From: CAG-170 sp022779365
Lineage (GTDB): Bacteria; Bacillota; Clostridia; Oscillospirales; Oscillospiraceae
Direction of reading: 5' to 3'
Assembly (NCBI GenBank): GCA_022779365.1
Contig: JALFSI010000033.1
Coordinates: forward strand, 1-64,000
DNA length: 64,000 nucleotides
The notes under the pieces are model-generated. The model had not been told where the DNA came from, searched no databases, and worked only from the letters and a program-made list of their open reading frames with translations. Position numbers and translations under genes: made by a program. Below, in pieces: positions 23,595 through 31,575 of the stretch; the stretch's first letter is position 1, and every line of letters begins with the position of its first letter.

Positions 23595-23622
23595 TTATCA
23601 TGGTGATACTTTACCATGATAA
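23595..23622 (-). promoter_or_regulatory. Palindromic operator in the promoter of ABC system 2
   Basis: TTATCATGGT (23595-23604), 8-nt spacer, ACCATGATAA (23613-23622): perfect 10-bp half-sites. On the minus strand a TTTACA, 17 bp, TAAAGT promoter overlaps it, so a bound repressor would block transcription. Confidence 0.55.
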
Positions 23623-23649
23623 TGTGATAATGTAAAGAAACAATATTGC

Positions 23650-23714
23650 ATAAAAATATGCACCCGGTTTTGACGGCAGTGCACATTTTGCACAATGCCG
23701 ACCAAACCGGGTGC
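23650..23714 (-). terminator. Terminator of the DMT permease gene
   Basis: Long hairpin GCACCCGGTTT (23660-23670)/AAACCGGGTGC (23704-23714) with an inner GGCA..TGCC stem; on the minus strand it is followed by ATATTTTTATG. Confidence 0.8.
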
Positions 23715-23728
23715 TATTTCAGCGTTTT

Positions 23729-24652
23729 TCAGATGTCGAACACGCCGAGAATGATGATGCCAGCCACCACGAGCGCGATCATCGCGTAGTGCTTCCACGA
23801 CAGCTTTTCCTTCAGGAACAGCCGGCTCCACACCACCGACGCCACGCAGTATGCCGAGATGATCGGCGCGGAGAGCGCGACGTGCGCCTTGTCGCCGATG
23901 GCGTAGATGTACGAGAACTGACCGGCGGTCTCAAAGATCGCACCGATGTACTTCGGCGCTTCCATCTTCGGCACGAGCTTATCCTTTTTGATGATCACCA
24001 CATAAATAAAGCTCAGAACGCCCGCCGCTAAAAACGTCAGCTCATACGCCGCGTTTGCAGAGTCCTCGTTGAGCGTTTCGAGCACGAGCGAGTCGGCAAA
24101 CGTCCCCGCCGCGTCCAGCAAGCAGTATGCGATGGGCAGGCACAGCGCCAGCCACGACTTGGCGTATTTGTAATTGGATGCCTCCTGCCGCGCGGCGCGC
24201 AGCGCATCGTCCTCGTGCGCCTCCACGATGCCCAGTCCGATCACGCCCGCGCACACCAGCGCCACCGCGCCGATGACGAGCACGCGTGTCGAGCCCGTGA
24301 TGTCCTCGTCCAGACTGCCGGAGAGCAGGCTCATGACCGCCACCAGCGCGCCGGAGGCGTTGCAGATGGGCGACGAGATGGACAGCTCAATGTAGCGCAG
24401 ACCGATATAGCCCAGCGTCATCGAGCCGATGTACAGCAGCGACACCGGCAGATATGTCCAGATGACCTGCCACGTTACGACCGCGCCGCCGATAAAAATC
24501 TCATATGCCGCGTGCAGACCCATCACAACGCCCACGGCGATGACCATTTTCAAATGTCCCAGCTTGTCAGAGGCGTCCCGGCAGCCGATCTTGGAGAACA
24601 GGTCCGAGCCGCTCCAGCAGAGGAGGGTGATAATTGATAACCAAAACCACAT
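23729..24652 (-). CDS. DMT-superfamily (EamA-like) permease
   Basis: 307 residues with about ten hydrophobic segments in two five-segment halves: first MWFWLSIITLLCWSGSDLF, last MIALVVAGIIILGVF. A cytoplasmic loop (EDDALRAARQEASNYKYAK) separates the halves. DMT carriers move small metabolites such as amino acids; the substrate is not readable. No good ribosome binding site precedes ATG 24652, but the N-terminus is family-like. The 203 bp upstream contain only a short open frame I do not trust. Confidence 0.85.
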   Translation of the reverse strand: MWFWLSIITLLCWSGSDLFSKIGCRDASDKLGHLKMVIAVGVVMGLHAAYEIFIGGAVVTWQVIWTYLPVSLLYIGSMTLGYIGLRYIELSISSPICNASGALVAVMSLLSGSLDEDITGSTRVLVIGAVALVCAGVIGLGIVEAHEDDALRAARQEASNYKYAKSWLALCLPIAYCLLDAAGTFADSLVLETLNEDSANAAYELTFLAAGVLSFIYVVIIKKDKLVPKMEAPKYIGAIFETAGQFSYIYAIGDKAHVALSAPIISAYCVASVVWSRLFLKEKLSWKHYAMIALVVAGIIILGVFDI

Positions 24653-24855
24653 AACTTTGTATTTTCGTCAGCACCGCCACACCTTTGGACGCCGCTCACT
24701 TGCATCTTTTGTGCCATACTGCGGAAAAATCCTCGCAAATCCGTCAGGATTCGCTGCGGCTTTTCCTTGCCTGACGCAAAATCTGCGGCGCGATCGGCAT
24801 CCAAATTTGTGTCGGAACTGACGGTACTCCTTTCCTTTTTAATTTCGCTGTTTTG

Positions 24856-26142
24856 TCAGTTCGGCAGGCTTGCCAGATCTGCTTCGACCAATTTTTGCAG
24901 GCTCATCAGGATGCCGAGCTTGGCGTGATACCACGTCAGACCGCCCTGAAAATAGACGGCGTAGGGCGGGCGGATCGGTCCGTCGGCGGACAGCTCGATG
25001 GATGAGCCCTGCACGAACGCGCCCGCCGCCATCACGACCTCGGAATCATAGCCGGGCATCGCCCACGGCACGGGCGTGACGTAGCTGTCCACCGGCGCGG
25101 CCGCCTGAATGCCGCGGCAGAAGGCGAGCATCCGCTCGGCAGAGTCCAGCGTGACTGCCTGAATGATGTCGTGACGCGACTCTATTGCATTCGGGACGCA
25201 CGAAAAGCCCAGCTTTTCGTACACATTCGCGGCGAATACCGCGCCCTTGAGCGCGCCGGCGACCACCGTGGGCGCGAGGAAGAAGCCCTGATACATGGAC
25301 GGCAGCAAGCCGAGATTCGCGCCGACCTCCTGCCCCAGCCCCGGCGCGGAGAGGCGGTAGGCGCAGCGCTCAATGCACGCCGCCGTGCCGCAGATATAGC
25401 CGCCGATGGGCGCAAGCCCGCCGCCGGGATTTTTGATGAGGCTGCCCACGATCATATCCGCGCCCACGTCGGACGGCTCGCCGCGCTCGACAAATTCGCC
25501 GTAGCAGTTATCGACCATGCACAGAGCGTCGGGCTTGCACTGCTTGCAGAACGCGATGAGCTGCCCGATCTTTTCCACCGAAAACGACGGGCGCGTGGCG
25601 TAGCCCTTGGAGCGCTGGATGGTGATGAGCTTTGTCTTGTCCGTGATGGCGGCGCGGATGCCGTCATAGTCGAACGACCCGTCCGGCAGCAGATCGACCT
25701 GCCGGTAGGAAACGCCGTATTCCTTCAGCGAGCATTTGGACGGGCGGATGCCGATGACCTCCTCCAGCGTGTCATACGGCGCACCGACGGGGCTGAGCAG
25801 CTCGTCGCCGGGCAGCAGGTTTGCGCTGAGCGCCACCGCCAGGGCGTGCGTGCCGCAGGTGATCTGCGGGCGCACGAGCGCCGCCTCCGTGCCGAATGCC
25901 GCGGCGTAGACGCGCTCCAGCTTTTCACGCCCCAGATCGTCGTAGCCATAGCCCGTGGTGGCGGCAAAGCACGTCGCGTCCACGCGGTTTTGGTGCATGG
26001 CGCGCAGGACCTTTGCCTGATTGTATTCCGCCGTGCGGTCGATGGCGGCAAAGCGGTCTTGCAGTCCCTCCAAAATCCGCTCGCCGTATTCCCAGACCGC
26101 GCGGCTCACGCCGAGCGAGGCGTACATTTCATATAGTTCCAT
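24856..26142 (-). CDS. Methionine gamma-lyase family PLP enzyme (aluminium-resistance family)
   Basis: 428 residues of the Met_gamma_lyase/Alum_res family of fold-type I PLP enzymes. Motifs: TGYGYDDLGREKLE, ITCGTHALAVAL (cofactor phosphate site), MVDNCYGEFVE (Asp on the pyridine nitrogen), and TIQRSKGY holding the probable PLP lysine. Family annotations range from carbon-sulfur lyase to aluminium resistance, with little biochemistry. It starts 3 bp after the AbrB-type gene, so the two form an operon. Confidence 0.85.
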   Translation of the reverse strand: MELYEMYASLGVSRAVWEYGERILEGLQDRFAAIDRTAEYNQAKVLRAMHQNRVDATCFAATTGYGYDDLGREKLERVYAAAFGTEAALVRPQITCGTHALAVALSANLLPGDELLSPVGAPYDTLEEVIGIRPSKCSLKEYGVSYRQVDLLPDGSFDYDGIRAAITDKTKLITIQRSKGYATRPSFSVEKIGQLIAFCKQCKPDALCMVDNCYGEFVERGEPSDVGADMIVGSLIKNPGGGLAPIGGYICGTAACIERCAYRLSAPGLGQEVGANLGLLPSMYQGFFLAPTVVAGALKGAVFAANVYEKLGFSCVPNAIESRHDIIQAVTLDSAERMLAFCRGIQAAAPVDSYVTPVPWAMPGYDSEVVMAAGAFVQGSSIELSADGPIRPPYAVYFQGGLTWYHAKLGILMSLQKLVEADLASLPN

Positions 26143-26145
26143 GGT

Positions 26146-26388
26146 TCATCCCTCGTTTCTCTCCAGATCCTCAAATACCTGCGCCGCCGCGTCACGGATG
26201 ACGTCGGGGCGCGTGACGATGATGCCGCTGCGTTCGTCGCCCAAGATCAGCAGCGTATCGCCGGGTTTGACGTCAAACAGTGTGCGTGCGTCCTTGGGAA
26301 TGACGATCTGCCCCTTTTCGCCGACCTTCGCCGTACCGAAAATATGGTAGCCGCCCGCGCGCCCCAGCAGATGCTTGCCAACTGCCAT
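26146..26388 (-). CDS. AbrB/SpoVT-type DNA-binding protein
   Basis: 80 residues with the swapped-hairpin AbrB domain: GTAKVGEKGQIVIPKDARTLF and VKPGDTLLILGDERSGIIV. Such dimeric proteins bind AT-rich promoter DNA as transition-state regulators. Start taken at ATG 26388 (MAVGKHLLG) with GGGAGGG 6 nt upstream; ATG 26394 is a near alternative. In operon with the methionine gamma-lyase-type gene, which it may control. Confidence 0.85.
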   Translation of the reverse strand: MAVGKHLLGRAGGYHIFGTAKVGEKGQIVIPKDARTLFDVKPGDTLLILGDERSGIIVTRPDVIRDAAAQVFEDLERNEG

Positions 26389-26452
26389 GTGCATCCCTCC
26401 CAGTAGGGTGAAAATCATACTTGTATAACTTACAGCAGCGAATGAGATTTGT

Positions 26453-26489
26453 CAATAAAAATCCTGCGGGCTTTGCAGCGCCGCAGGAT
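26453..26489 (-). terminator. Terminator of the MATE gene
   Basis: ATCCTGCGG..CCGCAGGAT stem followed on the minus strand by TTTTTATTG; a T-run on the plus side makes it bidirectional in form. Confidence 0.85.
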
Positions 26490-26494
26490 CATTT

Positions 26495-27904
26495 TTATTG
26501 TTTTGCTTTTTCGCGCATACTGCGCGGCAGCCACCATTTTTTTGCCTGGACGATCAAAAACAGAATGCCGCGGATGGCAAGCTCGATGCTCATGGCGATC
26601 CACGCGCCCGGCAGCGCCAGATGCTTTGTCAGCAGCACCGTCAGCGGCACGCGCACGCCCCACATACTCACAAAATTGAGCACCGAACTGAGCAGTGAAT
26701 CGCCCGCGCCCTGAAAAACGCCGGTCGCGACGATGGACGCACCGAAAAACGGCTCGGCGAACACCACGATGCGCAGCACCTGCACCGCCAGCGCAGCGGC
26801 GAGCGCGTCCGGCGTGAGGATGCCGATGATCGCTGGCGCGAGGAAATACATCGCTCCCGCCGCCAACCCCATCACGCCCATGCCCAGCAGCACCGTCACC
26901 CAGCCGAGCCTGGTCACGAGGTCGCGGCGCTTCGCGCCCACGCTCTGCCCGATGAGCGTGACGGCGGCGCTCTGCACGCCGTAGCCCGGCATATAGCACA
27001 GCGCCTCCGCCGTTACGGCAAACGAGTTGGCGGCGATGGACGTTGTGCCGAGCGGCGCGATGATGCCGGTCGTGGCGATCTGCCCGCCGGACATGACCGC
27101 CTGCTCCAGCGCCACCGGCACAGCGAGCTGCACAGCGCGTTTAAGTTGCTGCGGTACAAGGCGCAGCCGCTCGTCCCGCCGCAGCCTCAGCATCGGGCTG
27201 CGCAGCAGCAGCGCCGCGCACAGCAGCAGCGCAACGACCGCCTCCGCCAGCGCCGTACCCAGCGCCGCGCCCATCACGCCAAGCCCCGCGCCGGGAACGG
27301 TGAACCCGCCAAGCTGCCGGGTGGGAAAGATGAGGAAAAAGTTGAACACGACGTCCAGCGGGCACATGAGAATGAGCAGCACGCTGGGCGTGCGCATATT
27401 GACGCTCGCCTGAAGCAGCCCCGCTGCCAGCCGGTTCAGCTGGAAAAGCGGCAGCGCCAGCGAAAATACGAGGAAATAGGACGCTGCGTCTGCCCAGATA
27501 GCGGCATCCGCGCCGAGCCAGCGGGGAAGCGCCCCGGAGAGCGCGACGCCGATGGCGGCGAGCAGCAGCCCGAACGCGAGCCCCGAGACGATCGACTGCC
27601 GCACGAGATTGCGCGCGTCGCGCTCATCGCCCGCGCCGATGCGCTGCGCCGTCTGCACGCAGAAGCCGACCATCAGCGCCCGGCACAGCCCGCCGAACAG
27701 CCAGGTTGTGGACGCGACCAGCCCGATGGCGGCAGAGGCATTCGTGCCGAGCGAGCCGACCATGGACGTGTCGATATACTGCATGATGATGGAGGAGACC
27801 TGCGCCAGAATGGCGGGCACGCTGAGCTGCGCCACCAGCCCGATCTGCTGCCGCAGCGAAAGCCTCCGCCCCGCCCGCAACGCGCCTAGAAGATCCTGTT
27901 TCAT
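26495..27904 (-). CDS. MATE family efflux transporter
   Basis: 469 residues with about twelve membrane segments in two homologous halves. QIGLVAQLSVPAILAQVSSIIMQYIDTSMVG is the first-segment signature and VALEQAVMSGGQIATTGIIA the repeat in the second half. Cation-coupled export of drugs or metabolites; substrate unknown. The C-terminus is basic (RSMREKAKQ). Stands alone between the AbrB operon and the repeat block. Confidence 0.92.
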   Translation of the reverse strand: MKQDLLGALRAGRRLSLRQQIGLVAQLSVPAILAQVSSIIMQYIDTSMVGSLGTNASAAIGLVASTTWLFGGLCRALMVGFCVQTAQRIGAGDERDARNLVRQSIVSGLAFGLLLAAIGVALSGALPRWLGADAAIWADAASYFLVFSLALPLFQLNRLAAGLLQASVNMRTPSVLLILMCPLDVVFNFFLIFPTRQLGGFTVPGAGLGVMGAALGTALAEAVVALLLCAALLLRSPMLRLRRDERLRLVPQQLKRAVQLAVPVALEQAVMSGGQIATTGIIAPLGTTSIAANSFAVTAEALCYMPGYGVQSAAVTLIGQSVGAKRRDLVTRLGWVTVLLGMGVMGLAAGAMYFLAPAIIGILTPDALAAALAVQVLRIVVFAEPFFGASIVATGVFQGAGDSLLSSVLNFVSMWGVRVPLTVLLTKHLALPGAWIAMSIELAIRGILFLIVQAKKWWLPRSMREKAKQ

Positions 27905-27990
27905 GGGCGGTCTCCTTTCAAATTGAAGTAGATAGTAGTGAAAAGTGAAGAAGTGTGTTTGCTTTAAGGCAGCGGCGGCTTGCAGAAGTT

Positions 27991-28320
27991 CCTTGGCTCT
28001 CCCTTTGGGAGAGCTGTCGCCGAAGGCGACGGAGAGGGTACTTGGCGCTCCCTCTGGGAGAGCTGTCAGCGGAGCTGACTGAGAGGGTCTTCATTACTTG
28101 CCCTCTCCGTCCTCGCTGCGCTCGGACACCTCTCCAAAAGGGAGAGGCAAGGGCGCGCGCCATTTCGCGGGAGGTTCGTGCAAAACCTGCAGGCGCAGCG
28201 CGCGGGCGGGGCAAGCCCCGCCCTTACGCTACGATGAAACGCGTTACATCTCAAAAATAAGGACCCTTCCCCTCATCAGTCGGCTTCGCCGACAGCTTCC
28301 ACCCGAGGGGAAGCCTTGGG
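27991..28320. repeat. Intergenic palindromic repeat block (second array)
   Basis: The 468-bp gap between the MATE gene and upp holds unit A at 27991-28037, a variant at 28040-28087, the reverse relative at 28099-28152, a GGGCGGGGCAAGCCCCGCCC palindrome with GATGAAACGCG (28199-28243) and a unit-B relative at 28262-28320. Units match those at 16271-16474. No believable gene. Confidence 0.8.
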
Positions 28321-28328
28321 ATGGTGTG

Positions 28329-28357
28329 TAAAAAATGGGAGGGGCAGTGCCCCTCCC
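28329..28357 (-). terminator. Terminator of the tsaE-tsaB-upp operon
   Basis: GGGAGGGGC-AGT-GCCCCTCCC, followed on the minus strand by ATTTTTT. Confidence 0.88.
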
Positions 28358-28372
28358 GGATCTTTCTTGCTC

Positions 28373-29020
28373 TTACTTCGTGCCAAAAATGCGGTCGCCG
28401 GCGTCGCCGAGACCGGGCACGATGTAGCCGTGCTCGTTCAGGCACTCATCGACTGCGCCGCAGTAGATCTCCACGTTCGGGTGGTTCTTTTCGATGAGCT
28501 GGATGCCGACGGGCGCGGCGACCAGCACCATGAGCTTGATATTCGTGCAGCCGCGCTTTTCCATTTCGGTGATGGCGGCGTCCGCCGAGCCGCCGGTGGC
28601 GAGCATCGGATCGACGATCATGACCTCGCGCTCGGCGATGTCCTTGGGCATTTTGCAGAAATAGACGTGCGGCTCAAGCGTTTCCTCATCGCGGTACATA
28701 CCGATGTGACCGACACGCGCCGACGGCATCATGCGCAGCACGCCGTCCACCAGACCGAGACCCGCGCGCAGGATGGGCACGACGGCGATCTTTTTGCCGG
28801 CGAGCGTCGGGAGCATCGCCTTGCACAGCGGCGTTTCGACCTCCTTGGTGGTCAGCGGCAGGTCGCGCATCGCCTCATAGGTGATGAACATACCGACCTC
28901 GGAGACAAGCTCGCGGAAGTCCTTGACGCTGGTGTTCTTGTCGCGCATGATGGTGAGCTTGTGCGCAACGAGCGGGTGGTCCATAATGTGTACGTTCGGT
29001 CCGAATTGATTCTGGCTCAT
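28373..29020 (-). CDS. upp: Uracil phosphoribosyltransferase
   Basis: 215 residues. Salvages uracil with PRPP to UMP. Motifs: VVPILRAGLGLVDG, the PRPP loop VMIVDPMLATGGSAD (about 130-145) and the C-terminal YIVPGLGDAGDRIFGT uracil site. Normal length. ATG 29020 with AAAGGGAG; 18 bp after tsaB, so probably the last gene of tsaE-tsaB-upp. Confidence 0.95.
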   Translation of the reverse strand: MSQNQFGPNVHIMDHPLVAHKLTIMRDKNTSVKDFRELVSEVGMFITYEAMRDLPLTTKEVETPLCKAMLPTLAGKKIAVVPILRAGLGLVDGVLRMMPSARVGHIGMYRDEETLEPHVYFCKMPKDIAEREVMIVDPMLATGGSADAAITEMEKRGCTNIKLMVLVAAPVGIQLIEKNHPNVEIYCGAVDECLNEHGYIVPGLGDAGDRIFGTK

Positions 29021-29038
29021 GTGAAACTCCCTTTCCGT

Positions 29039-29743
29039 CTATTCATTTTTCAGTGCTTCCATGCGCGCACGCTCTGCCTGCGACAGGCGCAGATAGTTCG
29101 GCGTGAGCGCGGCGGCGTCGCCGGGGTCTCCGGCGTTTGCCATTCGCTGCGCGCACAGCGCAACGCCGGCGGCACGCTGGTGACGCAGGTGTTCCGGCAG
29201 CAGGCGCAGCACCGGGATATTTTGTCCGAGTGCATTATAGCACAAAGCCGCGCCATCGCCAACCAGAAAAACAGGTTTTTCGAGTTTTTTCAGAAAAGCG
29301 CCCAATTCCTCTACGCTGATGGCGCAGTCTTCCAGCAAAACGGACAGGTCGCCATTCTCGACAGTGTATACCGCCGTGTAGACCTGCTGCCGCCGCGCGT
29401 CCATGCAGGCGCACCACACGCCGTCGCACGCCGCCGCGCCGCGCACCATCGCCTCCAGCGTGGAAACGCCGTAACACGGAATCTGCCGCCCCCAGCAAAA
29501 GCCCTTTGCCGCCGCCACGCCGATGCGCACGCCCGTAAAGCTGCCCGGACCTGCCGCGACGCCCACGGCGTCGATGGCCTCGACCGTCAGGTCACAATTT
29601 TGAAGTAATTCCTCCGCAAGCTGCAAAAGCGTCCGGCTGTGCGTTAGACCGTTGTTGAGAAATGCCTCGCCCAAAAGCTGCCCGTCGGAGAGCAGCGCGG
29701 CGCTCGCTGCCTTGGCAGAGGATTCAAAGGCTAAGATGTTCAA
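29039..29743 (-). CDS. tsaB: tRNA threonylcarbamoyladenosine protein TsaB
   Basis: 234 residues, ASKHA fold: ILAFESSAKAASAALL, the GPGSFTGVRIG motif (about 68-78) and GVSTLEAMVRG. TsaB is the scaffold partner of TsaD in making t6A at position 37 of ANN-decoding tRNAs. Start is TTG 29743, with GGGAGGG 8 nt upstream; the frame runs further left, inside tsaE. It overlaps tsaE by 20 nt, the usual coupling of these genes. Confidence 0.92.
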   Translation of the reverse strand: MNILAFESSAKAASAALLSDGQLLGEAFLNNGLTHSRTLLQLAEELLQNCDLTVEAIDAVGVAAGPGSFTGVRIGVAAAKGFCWGRQIPCYGVSTLEAMVRGAAACDGVWCACMDARRQQVYTAVYTVENGDLSVLLEDCAISVEELGAFLKKLEKPVFLVGDGAALCYNALGQNIPVLRLLPEHLRHQRAAGVALCAQRMANAGDPGDAAALTPNYLRLSQAERARMEALKNE

Positions 29744-30167
29744 GCGGCTTCCCTCCCGTGATGGTGATGCGGCGGCAGTCGTCGCCGTCCGGCACGCGGT
29801 CGATGCGCACGGTGATGGGCGCTTCCAGCGCGTCCTGTACGTTTTCGCTCCACTCCACGGCGCACACGCCACCGCGCGCGAGATAATCCTCCCAGCCGAT
29901 GTCAAACAGCTCCTCGCTGCTTCCCAGCCGGTACATATCAAAATGGAACAGCGGCAGCCGCCCCGTGAGATATTCGTTGACGATGGTGTACGTCGGGCTG
30001 GTGACGGCGTCCGTCACGCCGAGCCCCTCGGCAAGTCCGCGCGTAAAGGCGGTCTTGCCCGCGCCGAGGTCGCCCAGAAACGCGATGACCTCGCCGCCGC
30101 AAAGCGTTTTTGCCAGCGCCGCGCCCACGCGCTGCGTCTCGTCCGGGCTGTGTGTCAGAAATTCCAT
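29724..30167 (-). CDS. tsaE: tRNA threonylcarbamoyladenosine protein TsaE
   Basis: 147 residues. P-loop ATPase with Walker A GDLGAGKTAFTRGLA (about 32-46), SPTYTIVNEY and a Walker B-like FHFDMYRL; W..Y and VEWSENV near the end are family marks. It powers turnover of the TsaB-TsaD complex in t6A synthesis. First gene of the minus-strand operon, divergent from rodA. Confidence 0.94.
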   Translation of the reverse strand: MEFLTHSPDETQRVGAALAKTLCGGEVIAFLGDLGAGKTAFTRGLAEGLGVTDAVTSPTYTIVNEYLTGRLPLFHFDMYRLGSSEELFDIGWEDYLARGGVCAVEWSENVQDALEAPITVRIDRVPDGDDCRRITITGGKPLEHLSL

Positions 30168-30225
30168 GCTTCCACCCTCTTTTCCCGCTTATCCTATCAC
30201 AGTTTTCCCCAATATGCAAAGAAAC

Positions 30226-30254
30226 TTTACAGAAAGCCGTTTGTCTGCTACAAT
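30226..30254 (+). promoter_or_regulatory. Promoter of the rodA/ftsW-type gene
   Basis: TTTACA (30226-30231), 17 bp, TACAAT (30249-30254). Confidence 0.6.
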
Positions 30255-30294
30255 ATACCCTATCGAATTTTGCATTTGGAAAGGAGGCGGGGCG

Positions 30295-31449
30295 ATGCAG
30301 GCGATCTTTCGCGCCATCCGCGAGTTTACGCGCAAGGCGGATATGGTGCTGCTGCTGCTGTGCGTGACGGCGACGATCTTTGGCATCGTCATCATCTCCA
30401 GCGCCACCGATTATCTGGGCAGCGCCCGGTATGTACGCATCCAGACGTTCTCGCTCATCCTCGGTATCATTCTCTACGTTCTGCTCACACTGCTCGATGT
30501 GGACATCATCGCCGAGCGGCGCGAGCTGCTGCTGGTGTTCTGTGTGCTGTTCATCGGGATGCTCCGCTTTTTCGGCGTTGAGGGTCAGACCGGCAACAAG
30601 AGCTGGCTGGCGTTCAAGTTCCTGCCGTTTAATATCCAGCCTGCGGAGATCTGCAAGGTCCTGTATATCATTATCCTTGCCAAAACGATGGCGGTCAAGC
30701 AGAACAAGCTCTCCTCGCCGCTCGTTGTGGCGCAGATCGCGGGCATTACGGCGCTGCTGGCGGGGCTCATCATCGTGGTGTCGTATGACGACGGCGTGGC
30801 ACTCAACTATCTGCTCATTTTCGTCATCATGGCGTTTGTCGGCGGCGTGAACATCATCTGGTTTCTTGCCGGCGCGGGCGCGCTGCTGGTGCTCTCGCCC
30901 ATCATCTGGACGCGCTTTTTTGACACCTATCAGCGCCAGCGTATCCTTGTTCTGTTCGATCCCACGGTCGATCCCAGCGCGCAGAGCGTCCGCTGGCAGA
31001 TGAACCGCAGCCTGCGGATGCTGCAAAACGGCGGCGTCGCCGGGCAGGGGCTGGGAAAGGGCACGATGGTGCAGGCGGGCCTGCTGCCCGCGCAGCACAC
31101 CGACTTCATTTTCGCCTCCGCGGGCGAGGAGCTGGGGATGCTCGGCTGCCTTGCGATCTTGCTGCTGCTGGCGGCGATCATCGCGCGCTGCGTGTATGTG
31201 GGCGTCAAATCCGGCAATTATATGAACCGGCTCATCTGCGTGGGCATCGCGGGTATGCTGCTGTCGCAGATTGCGGTCAACGTGGGTATGTGCTTGGGCG
31301 TGTTCCCGGTCGTGGGTCTGACGCTGCCGTTCTTCTCCTACGGCGGCAGCTCGATCGTGACGATGTTTGCCGCGATGGGCTTTGTCTCCGGCATCAATAT
31401 GCGCCCCGCGCCCGATTCCAACGCGCGTTACATTCGACCTCGTTATTAA
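30295..31449 (+). CDS. rodA: SEDS family peptidoglycan polymerase (RodA/FtsW)
   Basis: 384 residues with about ten membrane segments. Family marks: GNKSWLAFKFLPFNIQPAEICK, YDDGVALNYLL, NGGVAGQGLGKGT, HTDFIFASAGEELG and PFFSYGGSS near the end. SEDS proteins polymerise lipid II glycan strands with a class B PBP. I favour RodA over FtsW by the lack of a long N-terminal extension, but the distinction is not firm. ATG 30295 follows AAGGAGG. Own promoter and terminator. Confidence 0.9.
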   Translation: MQAIFRAIREFTRKADMVLLLLCVTATIFGIVIISSATDYLGSARYVRIQTFSLILGIILYVLLTLLDVDIIAERRELLLVFCVLFIGMLRFFGVEGQTGNKSWLAFKFLPFNIQPAEICKVLYIIILAKTMAVKQNKLSSPLVVAQIAGITALLAGLIIVVSYDDGVALNYLLIFVIMAFVGGVNIIWFLAGAGALLVLSPIIWTRFFDTYQRQRILVLFDPTVDPSAQSVRWQMNRSLRMLQNGGVAGQGLGKGTMVQAGLLPAQHTDFIFASAGEELGMLGCLAILLLLAAIIARCVYVGVKSGNYMNRLICVGIAGMLLSQIAVNVGMCLGVFPVVGLTLPFFSYGGSSIVTMFAAMGFVSGINMRPAPDSNARYIRPRY

Positions 31450-31467
31450 AGATTAAAGCAAGAATTT

Positions 31468-31510
31468 TTCCGGCATGGCTGGTCAAAGACCGCCATGCCG
31501 GAATTTTTTT
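31468..31510 (+). terminator. Terminator of the rodA-type gene
   Basis: TTCCGGCATGGC..GCCATGCCGGAA then seven T; perfect 12-bp stem. Confidence 0.93.
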
Positions 31511-31575
31511 GCATAATTGCCCGCGGATAGCAAACACTACCACTGCGAACCATTTACAGTCAGGAGGTAATCCCT

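Noticed and set aside
24550..24804. 84-residue minus-strand frame upstream of the DMT permease
   Set aside because: Overlaps the permease start out of frame, without a ribosome binding site or recognisable motif; treated as leader sequence.
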